From assembly GCA_007135845.1 (NCBI GenBank), contig SLIC01000107.1, forward strand, positions 1-5,445: DNA of 5,445 bases, in the 5' to 3' direction. The translations under genes were made by a program, and so were the position numbers. The stretch comes from Candidatus Brevefilum sp. GTDB lineage: Bacteria; Chloroflexota; Anaerolineae; Anaerolineales; Anaerolineaceae. The notes under the pieces were generated by a model. That model was not told where the DNA came from and ran no database searches. It worked only from the letters and a program-made list of their open reading frames with translations. Positions 1 through 5,445 of this stretch are shown one piece after another. How positions within the stretch are numbered: position 1 is the stretch's first letter; the number at the start of each line of letters is the position of its first letter.

Positions 1-1
1 A

Positions 2-71
2 AGACGCTAAGACGCTAAGAATTATGTTTTTTCGTTTTTTATATTTTAAAACCCTTTGCGTCTTTGCGCCT
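2..71. repeat. Imperfect inverted repeat built of 8-base tandem units
   Basis: The left arm (2-19) is a tandem of the unit AAGACGCT. The right arm (54-71) is a tandem of CTTTGCGT/CTTTGCGC. Read as complements, 15 of 18 positions pair, with mismatches at 4/69, 8/65 and 16/57, leaving a 34-base AT-rich loop. Both arms keep an 8-base period, which suggests copies of one repeat family inserted in opposite directions, or a small palindromic intergenic element. Repeats with this GCGTCTTTGCG core are, from memory, scattered between genes in many environmental bacteria including Anaerolineae. A transcript could fold here, but no T-tract directly follows the right arm, so this is not a standard intrinsic terminator. 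Confidence 0.6.
21..50 (+). promoter_or_regulatory. AT-rich patch, possible promoter
   Basis: This 30-base stretch is almost free of G and C and includes a TATATT at 40-45 that resembles a -10 box. No good -35 hexamer stands 16-18 bases upstream: the bases there are AAGAAT. The location ahead of a same-strand gene run fits a promoter, but the AT-richness is also simply the loop of the surrounding inverted repeat. Weak call. Confidence 0.2.
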
Positions 72-113
72 CACAGTGCCCGCGGGGTATCCCGGTGAAT
101 CTTGAATCATATA

Positions 114-1862
114 ATGCAACAAACACTTGGTGATTTTCTCATAACATATCTCGATCCAGAGGTCAAACTGCCGACGCGCAGCAGCAGCCCATGGAAGCAC
201 ATCGGGACATTCAACGGTGCAGCATTATGGGTTACGGAATCTGATGCATGCTGGCACGGTTTCCCGCTCACGACTTACCAGGATGACCGCTGGCAGATCT
301 GGGTCATCGGCGAGTTCTACGGCGATCCCCAGCCAAACTTACCCCACGCCCTGGAGACCTCGGCCGACCTCAACGGCCACTTCATCATCTTCGCCTATGA
401 GCACGCCCGCCAGCGCTGGCACACCCTCACCGATCGCTTTGGCACAATCCACGCTTACCATGCCAGTGATGGCAAGCGTTCGGCTGTCGGCACCTTTTCT
501 CCAGCAGTCGCCGCGGCAGCCTCATCCAAAACCCTCGATTGGCACGCTATCGGCAGCTTCTGCCAGTTCGGCTTCTTCCTCGGGGATCGCACCTACTGGA
601 AGGATGTGCGCGTCTTTAAACCCGCCACCCACACCCTTTTCGACGCCTGTGGAATACAACTTTCTCAGCAACAAACCTGGCGCTGGTACCACGAACCTGA
701 CCCAAGTTTCAACCAGGCCGATGCGCTGGCTGAATTTACAGAGCTGTTCCACACCGTCACCTGGGAGCAGGTGCACGGCAAAGCGGTGGCGGTGCCCATC
801 TCGGGCGGGCTCGACTCGCGCAGTACACTGGTTCCCCTGACTGACCCATCCAGCTGCCAGGCGGAAGATTTATTTTTTTTCAGCTATGGTTATGGTGAAG
901 ATTCAGTTGAAACGGCGATTGCCCGCCAGCTGGCACGCAAGCGAAACCTCGACCTGACCACCTGGGCCATCCGGCCGTACCTCTTTGACCAGCTCGAGCG
1001 CGCCCTGGCAGCTATTGAGGGTTTCCAGGACTTGACCCTCACCCGCCAGGTGGACGTGGCCGACCAGCTCGGGGAACAGGCCTCGCATGTGCTGGCCGCG
1101 CACTGGATGGACGTCTGGCTGGACGATATGGGCTTTTTAGATGTCTCTGAACAACTAACCGATCAGGCCCTGGTGATGAAGATGTTAAAAAAGTTTACCA
1201 AGAACGGTGCCCAGCACCTGTTGCCGTTGTTCAGGGATTGGCTGCCGCCTGACCAGGAGGGCTGGGTCTCAGGCCAAATCATGGGCGGAATCAGCCAATT
1301 AGACACCATCCGGGACCTCGATTTCAAGGTCAAAGCCTGGAAGACCTGGCAGTGGTCCTTCCGTTGGACGCTGCCCTCGTTGCGGGCTTACCAGCTGGGG
1401 TTGGTCCACCTAGTGCCGTTCTACGACCAGCGCTTGGCGGACTTCTTCTGCCGCCAGCCTTCCAAGCCCATGGCGGGACGGAAATTCCAAATCGAGTACC
1501 TCAAACGTTACGGTCCTGACCTGGCCCAGGTGCCCTGGCAAACCTATTATGATGCCAACCTGTATCAATATCTCCACTTCAACACCTGGATGCTGCCCCG
1601 GCGCGCCCTCAAAAAGCTCGGTCGCATGATCAAACGTAAACAGGTGTTTGAGCGCAACTGGGAGGTGCAGTTCCTCAACCCCGCCGGCCGGGCGGGCCTG
1701 GAGCAATGGCTGTTGACCCCCGGGCTGAAGCTGCATGACGTCACACCCCGGTCTGAATTGGCGGCCTTTCTTTCTGATTTCTATGCCGCACCCGGCGCGG
1801 CCAACGGCTATGCCGCCTCGATGCTGCTGACCCTCTCGGCCTGGCTGGAGGCCTATGGCTGA
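114..1862 (+). CDS. Asparagine synthase-like amidotransferase with degenerate glutaminase domain
   Basis: Asparagine synthetase B-type protein of 582 residues, numbered from ATG 114. The N-terminal half has the class II glutaminase scaffold (GEFY at 66-69, DLNGHF around 85-90, DRFG at 107-110). It lacks the catalytic Cys after Met, having Gln instead, and the Asn usually preceding GE is Ile65. The C-terminal half is the ATP-pyrophosphatase synthetase domain, with the PP-loop SGGLDS at 230-235 and late family-like motifs (PFYDQRL at 435-441, PDLAQVPW at 468-475). The usual SGxGxDE segment is altered to AAHWMDVWLDD near 328-338. Such proteins are common in polysaccharide loci, where the real acceptor is mostly unknown; a role in amidating a sugar acid is inference. 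The start is unsure: TTG 102 in the same frame adds four residues, and the only SD-like GGTGA (94-98) is 3 bases from TTG and 15 from ATG. It is cytoplasmic, with no signal peptide. The 3' end overlaps the next gene by 8 bases. Family call is firm, substrate unknown. Confidence 0.85.
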   Translation: MQQTLGDFLITYLDPEVKLPTRSSSPWKHIGTFNGAALWVTESDACWHGFPLTTYQDDRWQIWVIGEFYGDPQPNLPHALETSADLNGHFIIFAYEHARQRWHTLTDRFGTIHAYHASDGKRSAVGTFSPAVAAAASSKTLDWHAIGSFCQFGFFLGDRTYWKDVRVFKPATHTLFDACGIQLSQQQTWRWYHEPDPSFNQADALAEFTELFHTVTWEQVHGKAVAVPISGGLDSRSTLVPLTDPSSCQAEDLFFFSYGYGEDSVETAIARQLARKRNLDLTTWAIRPYLFDQLERALAAIEGFQDLTLTRQVDVADQLGEQASHVLAAHWMDVWLDDMGFLDVSEQLTDQALVMKMLKKFTKNGAQHLLPLFRDWLPPDQEGWVSGQIMGGISQLDTIRDLDFKVKAWKTWQWSFRWTLPSLRAYQLGLVHLVPFYDQRLADFFCRQPSKPMAGRKFQIEYLKRYGPDLAQVPWQTYYDANLYQYLHFNTWMLPRRALKKLGRMIKRKQVFERNWEVQFLNPAGRAGLEQWLLTPGLKLHDVTPRSELAAFLSDFYAAPGAANGYAASMLLTLSAWLEAYG

Positions 1863-3063
1863 AACGCAACCCCTCCGTGTATTAATCGTCCGTTTTGGCA
1901 GCACTCCGGTTACATTTCTCAATCGATTGGTCACAGGGCTTGCGGCCGCGGGCATCCACGTCAGCATTGCCGGAGATAAAAAGACGCATCACCAAATTAT
2001 GGCGATTGACTATGTTGATCTGTTATGGGCACCTTCCTGGAAGGGTAATTTCATCGTCAAGGCAAGCCGGCTGATAGCCTTATTATTCACCCATTTTTCC
2101 ACTCACCGTTTGCGCTGGCTGTTTACTCATCTGCAAAGCAGCAAATCCCTGAGCAAAGCCTTCTTCAGGCTTTACGAATATCTGCCCTTTATGAAGGGTG
2201 TGTGGGACGTGATTTACTTCCCCTGGAACTCGAATGCGATCGAATATCAAGGGCTGTATGACTTGGGTATGCCGGTGGTCGTCTCCTGCCGCGGCAGCCA
2301 GGTCAACATCCGCCCCCACCTGCCCGGGCAGGAAGCTTACACAAAAGGTTTGCGGGCTTCTCTCCAAAAAGCGGCGGCCGTGCACTGTGTCTCAGCCGAT
2401 CTTCAGCAAACCGTGCTCAACCTGGGCGTACACCCCGACCAATGCCGCATCATCCGCCCGGCCGTCGACCCCGATTTTTTCAGGCCCCCATCCCGACCAC
2501 CCCGCAATACACGCTTCACCCTCGTCACCACCGGCTCACTCATCTGGCCTAAGGCGTACGAGACGATGCTGATGGCGCTCCGGCACCTGGTGGATGTCGG
2601 TGTGGATGCTGAGCTGCACATCATCGGCCAGGGGCCTGAACGGCAGAATATCCTCTTTACAATGGATGATTTGGGTTTAACAGCGCGCGTCACGCTGCAA
2701 GGCCGGCTGACGCCCAGCGAGGTGCGTAATCAACTGCACAAGGCCGATTGTTTTGTGCTCGCCAGCGTCAGCGAGGGCATTGCCAACGCTGTCCTGGAGG
2801 CGATGAGCTGCGGCTTGCCGGTGGTGACGACCGACTGCGGCGGGATGCGGGAAGCCGTCACCGACGGTGTGGAAGGCTTTGTTGTGCCGCTGCGAGAACC
2901 TCATCGCATAGCCTGCGCCCTTGAAAAGCTGGCTGCTGATCCAAGCCTGCGGCGGCAGATGGGTGTTGCCGGAAGAAAACGCATCCTGCAGGATTTTGTC
3001 CTGGATCAACAGGTTGAACAATTTATCGACCTCTTTCAGAGAATTTCTAAAAATTCAGCTTAA
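1855..3063 (+). CDS. Glycosyltransferase family 4 (GT-B fold)
   Basis: Predicted 402-residue retaining glycosyltransferase that would transfer a sugar from a nucleotide donor to a growing, probably lipid-linked, glycan at the cytoplasmic face of the membrane. The N-terminal acceptor domain starts LRVLIVRFGSTPVTFLNRLVTGLAAAGIHV and has the SCRGSQVNI loop at 144-152. The C-terminal donor domain starts around 220 (FTLVTTGSLIWPKAYE), continues with LHIIGQGP at 254-261, and has the EX7E motif E307-GIANAVL-E315, followed by CGLPVVTTDCGGMREAVTDG at 319-338. Length is normal for GT4 and it looks intact. The start ATG sits inside the end of the previous gene (8-base overlap, ATGGCTGA), with GGAGG at 1847-1851 only 3 bases upstream. 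The spacing is short, but the next codons fit the family N-terminus. Translational coupling with the upstream gene is likely. Donor and linkage cannot be read from sequence. Confidence 0.9.
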   Translation: MAETQPLRVLIVRFGSTPVTFLNRLVTGLAAAGIHVSIAGDKKTHHQIMAIDYVDLLWAPSWKGNFIVKASRLIALLFTHFSTHRLRWLFTHLQSSKSLSKAFFRLYEYLPFMKGVWDVIYFPWNSNAIEYQGLYDLGMPVVVSCRGSQVNIRPHLPGQEAYTKGLRASLQKAAAVHCVSADLQQTVLNLGVHPDQCRIIRPAVDPDFFRPPSRPPRNTRFTLVTTGSLIWPKAYETMLMALRHLVDVGVDAELHIIGQGPERQNILFTMDDLGLTARVTLQGRLTPSEVRNQLHKADCFVLASVSEGIANAVLEAMSCGLPVVTTDCGGMREAVTDGVEGFVVPLREPHRIACALEKLAADPSLRRQMGVAGRKRILQDFVLDQQVEQFIDLFQRISKNSA

Positions 3064-3066
3064 GGA
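3062..3066 (+). promoter_or_regulatory. Ribosome binding site fixing a GTG start
   Basis: AAGGA lies 7 bases before GTG 3074 and overlaps the TAA stop of the preceding glycosyltransferase. It decides the start of the deacetylase. A longer reading of that frame from TTG 2921 would overlap the glycosyltransferase by 143 bases, through its conserved reading frame, without family support for the extra residues. Confidence 0.7.
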
Positions 3067-3073
3067 TTCAAAC

Positions 3074-3925
3074 GTGAATAAAGGGCAATTATGCATTATC
3101 TGGGACTATGACGGCGCCGTGGGGCAAATCAATGCCAGCTATCCCTATAATTTTGATGAGAGTAAAATTCTTCGTGAGTACGAAAATGTTGAAAAGATAT
3201 TGGATCTCGCTGGTTCCCAACAAATCAAGATGACCTTTGCCTGCGTAGGTTTTGGCGCTGAGCCCGGGCAATACCCCTATCACATACCGGAGCAAATCAA
3301 AAAAATTTTCACGTTGGGGCACGAGATCGCCTCCCATTCCTGGAAGCATGAATGGTTCCCTTACCTTGATAAAATTCAGATTCAGCGTTCACTAGCCCGC
3401 AGCAAAGATGCCCTGGAGACCTGTATCGGTATTGAAGGGGCAGTCACAGGCTTTATTTTACCTTTCAGCCGTCCGATGAGCTGGTACGCCAGGGGGGCAT
3501 TCAGCCTGGGCGATCGTGTCTTTGGTCACTGGTACCCTGGCGCCGATTTAGGTGCCATGCTTAAGCACATCCAAGCAGCGGGTTACCGTTGGAGCCGGGT
3601 TGCCTATCGCCCGATCTGGAAAAAGTTTTCCAAAAAATCACGTCAGGATCAAAACCTGAACCGGGCCTGGTCCTCAGCGCACGGTGTGGTCTGCGTTCCC
3701 AGCCATGTTTTCGGCTTTGACACTGTTGCCCAGACGTTGTTAAACAGGGTCAGCAGCCAGGGCGGCCGTCTGGTGGTCAGTGGCCATCCTGCTGCGTTGA
3801 GCTTCGGCCGGGAAGAAAGCCTCGAAAACCTGGTGCAATTTCTAAAACTAGCTGCCCAATACCAGTCGCAGGGCCGGTTAGAATCCCAAACTGCCAGCAA
3901 TTTGATCAAGCAGGAAGCCCAATGA
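3074..3925 (+). CDS. NodB-type polysaccharide deacetylase (carbohydrate esterase family 4)
   Basis: Predicted metal-dependent deacetylase of 283 residues that would remove an N- or O-acetyl group from a sugar. Visible CE4 motifs, numbered from GTG 3074: the Asp motif IIWDYDG at 8-14 (D11 or D13 as base and metal ligand), the zinc motif GHEIASHSWKH at 82-92 with H88-S-W-K-H92 matching H(S/T)xxH, the PFSRP segment at 130-134 (R133) for the Arg motif, and LVVSGHP at 233-239 for the late His motif (H238). The Asp motif begins almost at the N-terminus, so there is no signal peptide or membrane anchor. This points to a cytoplasmic substrate such as a lipid-linked intermediate rather than finished polymer. 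GTG is chosen for the AAGGA at 7 bases and the 10-base gap after the upstream stop. The 3' end overlaps the acyltransferase by ATGA. CE4 membership is good; the sequence between motifs is divergent, and the acetylated substrate is unknown. Confidence 0.82.
   Translation: MNKGQLCIIWDYDGAVGQINASYPYNFDESKILREYENVEKILDLAGSQQIKMTFACVGFGAEPGQYPYHIPEQIKKIFTLGHEIASHSWKHEWFPYLDKIQIQRSLARSKDALETCIGIEGAVTGFILPFSRPMSWYARGAFSLGDRVFGHWYPGADLGAMLKHIQAAGYRWSRVAYRPIWKKFSKKSRQDQNLNRAWSSAHGVVCVPSHVFGFDTVAQTLLNRVSSQGGRLVVSGHPAALSFGREESLENLVQFLKLAAQYQSQGRLESQTASNLIKQEAQ
3912..3915 (+). promoter_or_regulatory. Ribosome binding site of the acyltransferase gene
   Basis: AGGA ends 6 bases before ATG 3922, inside the last codons of the deacetylase gene. 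Together with the ATGA stop-start overlap it supports termination-reinitiation coupling of the two products. Confidence 0.6.
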
Positions 3926-4971
3926 CCGATTTTCAAAAAAAACGAGAACAACTGCTCAAACAATCCCAGGGGGTCATCTTCCCCTATTCAGATAGTTGGG
4001 TTCAATCCCATCAAGCTTTTGCCGCAAAGATGTGGCCTGGTAAAACCCGCCGCCGGGATGAAGCCTATAACCGCTGGAAGTTCAAAGGGCCGCTAACTGG
4101 CGATGTGAACGGGCTGCTGCTGGCGGTAGTAAACAACCAGGTTGTGGGACAGTTGGGCTTGATCCCAGACCGACTGCGGGTTGATGGTAGGGTATATGGT
4201 GCCCAATGGGCTTGTGATTTAATGGTTGATGATGACTTTCGCCAAAAAGGATTGGGATCCATGCTGTTTGCTGTGGCAATGGATCGAGGTCTGGTCACGC
4301 TGGGCAGCGAGCCCAGCCCGCTGGCGGATATTACCATGGCAAGAATTGGCTATAAGCCGTTGATTGGACCAATAAAAATGGTATTGCCAATTGACCCAAG
4401 TGTGATCATGCGATGGGTATTAAAAGCTCGTTTCAAGAGGATCATCCCCATCATGGCAAAAGTTGTCCGCCCGTATTTTGACTTCAAGAACAGAAAAAGG
4501 GCCAAAAAGTCTGTAAAGGGCATTCTGTTGGGTGGATGGAAGGATGTTGCCGAGCGGATTTCTGCGCATCAAGCGAGCATTACCAAACCACATATCCTGC
4601 ATGATACCGCCTTTTTAAACTGGCGGTATAGCGTCCCTTTCAAGGCAAACATCCAAACGCTGTGCAGCCAGCAAGGCGGTTATGCCATCTGCGAGGGCAC
4701 CAAACAGGCATTTTATGTTTATGCTTGGCAAGCTTTTAGCCTTCAAGAAGCGCAATCTCTATTTACAACCATTCTTCAACGTGCACAGTCCGAAAACTGC
4801 CAGTATATACTGGCTTATGCAAACAATCAAAATGAACGATCCCTCTTGAAAAAGAATGGGTTTTTATCCATGCGCACACCAATTAAAGTGATCTACCACA
4901 CCACTGACAGGATCCTTGATCATCATCGTCATTTTCATTATTGCATGTATGATTCAGATGGCAACTTATAA
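3922..4971 (+). CDS. GNAT-family N-acyltransferase, two-part
   Basis: Predicted cytoplasmic acyl-CoA-dependent acyltransferase of 349 residues. The N-terminal part is a GNAT domain: strand pair LLLAVVNNQVVGQLGLIP at about 65-82, then ACDLMVDDDFRQKGLGSMLF at about 97-116, carrying the acetyl-CoA pyrophosphate loop R107-QK-G110-L-G112. The middle is basic (about 166-200). The C-terminal part has FLNWRY at 231-236 and a GNAT-like ending (ILAYANNQNERSLLKKNGF at 296-314), so it may be a second, degenerate GNAT fold. A similar RWKF at 51-54 precedes the first part, which hints at an internal duplication as in double-GNAT or FemAB-like proteins. The ATG overlaps the deacetylase stop by 4 bases, and AGGA stands 6 bases upstream. 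Tight pairing with a deacetylase suggests that it re-acylates the exposed amine (inference). Sampled lines are 37-43% G+C, below gene 1. Specific acyl group and acceptor are unknown. Confidence 0.78.
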   Translation: MTDFQKKREQLLKQSQGVIFPYSDSWVQSHQAFAAKMWPGKTRRRDEAYNRWKFKGPLTGDVNGLLLAVVNNQVVGQLGLIPDRLRVDGRVYGAQWACDLMVDDDFRQKGLGSMLFAVAMDRGLVTLGSEPSPLADITMARIGYKPLIGPIKMVLPIDPSVIMRWVLKARFKRIIPIMAKVVRPYFDFKNRKRAKKSVKGILLGGWKDVAERISAHQASITKPHILHDTAFLNWRYSVPFKANIQTLCSQQGGYAICEGTKQAFYVYAWQAFSLQEAQSLFTTILQRAQSENCQYILAYANNQNERSLLKKNGFLSMRTPIKVIYHTTDRILDHHRHFHYCMYDSDGNL

Positions 4972-4992
4972 CGTCACCCTGGCGGCCTGCAG

Positions 4993-5445
4993 ATGACCAC
5001 AAATGCTTCAAAGTCAAAAAAGCTGATCCTGATTGTACAAATCTTCCCGCAGCTTTCTGAGACCTTCATTGTCAGCAAGTTCCTGGGTCTGCTTGAACGC
5101 GGCTGGGATGTGCACATCGTGTGCCAGCAAATCGATTGGGACGCCTGGGCAAAATTTCCTGAACTGCGTGATGCCCCAGGCCTGAAGAGACGGGTTCACA
5201 GAGTTTGGCCCCACAGGCCGCGCTGGCTGGCAGCCCTGCTGCTAATCCCAGGGCTGCTGTACGGACTGCTTACATCACCCCGCAGTGCGCTGCGGTACTT
5301 ATATCGCGGCTGGCGCCGTTTTGGCTGGGGTATTCTGCGCCAGTTCTACCTCGATCAACCCCTGGTCCGCCTTAAGCCGGACATCATCCATTTTGAGTTT
5401 GGATCGCTGGCGGTGGGCCGCACGCAACTTAAAGAGCTTTTGGAT
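4993..5445 (+). CDS. Glycosyltransferase family 4, N-terminal part (cut by window end)
   Basis: An open frame of 151 codons that is still open at the right edge. It begins MTTNASKSKKLILIVQIF and shows FPQLSETFI at 18-26, then L..RGWDVHIV at 34-43 and PDIIHFEFG at 129-137. This pattern (FPxLSETFI, LxxRGxxV, PDxxHxxFG) is typical of the acceptor domain of GT4 glycosyltransferases of the colanic-acid WcaL/AmsK kind. The hydrophobic stretch at about 79-93 (LAALLLIPGLLYGLL) could touch the membrane. The donor domain with its EX7E motif lies beyond the window. ATG 4993 is 21 bases after the previous stop, in the same frame; only a weak SD-like GGCGG (4981-4985) stands 7 bases upstream. No other ATG start fits, because the frame is closed by that TAA. 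It very likely extends the same operon. Confidence 0.82.
   Translation, partial: MTTNASKSKKLILIVQIFPQLSETFIVSKFLGLLERGWDVHIVCQQIDWDAWAKFPELRDAPGLKRRVHRVWPHRPRWLAALLLIPGLLYGLLTSPRSALRYLYRGWRRFGWGILRQFYLDQPLVRLKPDIIHFEFGSLAVGRTQLKELLD

Larger units (their letters stand above)
1..113. other. Intergenic region upstream of the gene cluster
   Basis: No coding sequence is supported here. The region holds the imperfect inverted repeat (2-19 against 54-71), an AT-rich loop with T-runs between about 24 and 48, and a short G+C-rich leader up to the first start codon. The left end may continue into a longer repeat outside the window. It is the only non-coding gap longer than about 25 bases in the window, so any promoter for the five downstream genes lies here or further upstream. 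Confidence 0.8.

Noticed and set aside
2..71. Inverted repeat as an intrinsic terminator or a CRISPR repeat
   Set aside because: The T-runs lie in the loop rather than after the right arm, the stem has mismatches and a 34-base loop, and there is no repeat-spacer array.
217..840. Plus-strand open frame of 207 codons in another frame inside the first gene
   Set aside because: The product is rich in Ser, Thr and Pro with no motif, as expected from an out-of-frame reading of a G+C-rich gene.
873..880. Run of eight T inside the amidotransferase gene as a slippage or frameshift site
   Set aside because: The frame is intact through it (Leu-Phe-Phe-Phe) and conserved motifs continue on both sides. 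Nothing supports programmed slippage.
1410..1967. Minus-strand open frame of 185 codons
   Set aside because: It is antisense to the end of the amidotransferase gene and the start of the GT4 gene, both with clear family motifs. Its translation has no recognisable domain; it is a shadow of G+C-rich coding sequence.
2921..3073. In-frame upstream extension of the deacetylase from TTG 2921
   Set aside because: It would overlap the end of the intact GT4 gene by 143 bases, and the added residues match no CE4 feature. GTG 3074 has AAGGA at 7 bases, and the Asp motif follows directly.
5014..5214. Minus-strand open frame of 66 codons near the right edge
   Set aside because: It is antisense to the clearly recognisable FPQLSETFI region of the truncated GT4 gene.

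Overview
The window is bacterial, densely coded on the + strand, and reads as an interior piece of a cell-surface polysaccharide (exopolysaccharide, capsule or O-antigen type) locus. Five genes follow one another in the same direction with spacings of -8, +10, -4 and +21 bases, so they look like one transcription unit: an asparagine-synthase-like amidotransferase with a degenerate glutaminase half, a GT4 glycosyltransferase, a NodB-type polysaccharide deacetylase, a GNAT-family acyltransferase, and the first 151 codons of a second GT4 glycosyltransferase that runs off the right edge.

Layout: bases 1-113 are non-coding. They carry an imperfect inverted repeat made of 8-base periodic units around an AT-rich patch. 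Bases 114-4971 hold the four complete genes, and 4993-5445 the start of the fifth. No gene on the - strand is credible. I see no RNA gene, CRISPR array, insertion sequence or terminator.

Organism: mixed G+C (about 65-73% in the sampled lines of gene 1, 37-43% in the sampled lines of gene 4), moderate Shine-Dalgarno signals and GTG start use. The GCGTCTTTGCGTCTTTGCGC-like intergenic repeat is a type I associate, from memory only, with Chloroflexota (Anaerolineae) and other environmental bacteria. I would guess an anaerobic Chloroflexota member, with low confidence. Nothing in the window fixes the taxon.

How the genes may work together (inference): the two glycosyltransferases add sugars to a lipid-linked oligosaccharide on the cytoplasmic side. 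The deacetylase may expose an amine on an N-acetylated sugar, the GNAT protein may put a different acyl group there, and the amidotransferase-like protein may amidate a carboxylated sugar or another acid. The same set of parts (asparagine-synthase-like protein, NodB deacetylase, acyltransferase or FemAB-like protein, GT4 enzymes) is known from exosortase-linked exopolysaccharide loci. No exosortase or PEP-CTERM gene is visible here, so the likeness is only suggestive.
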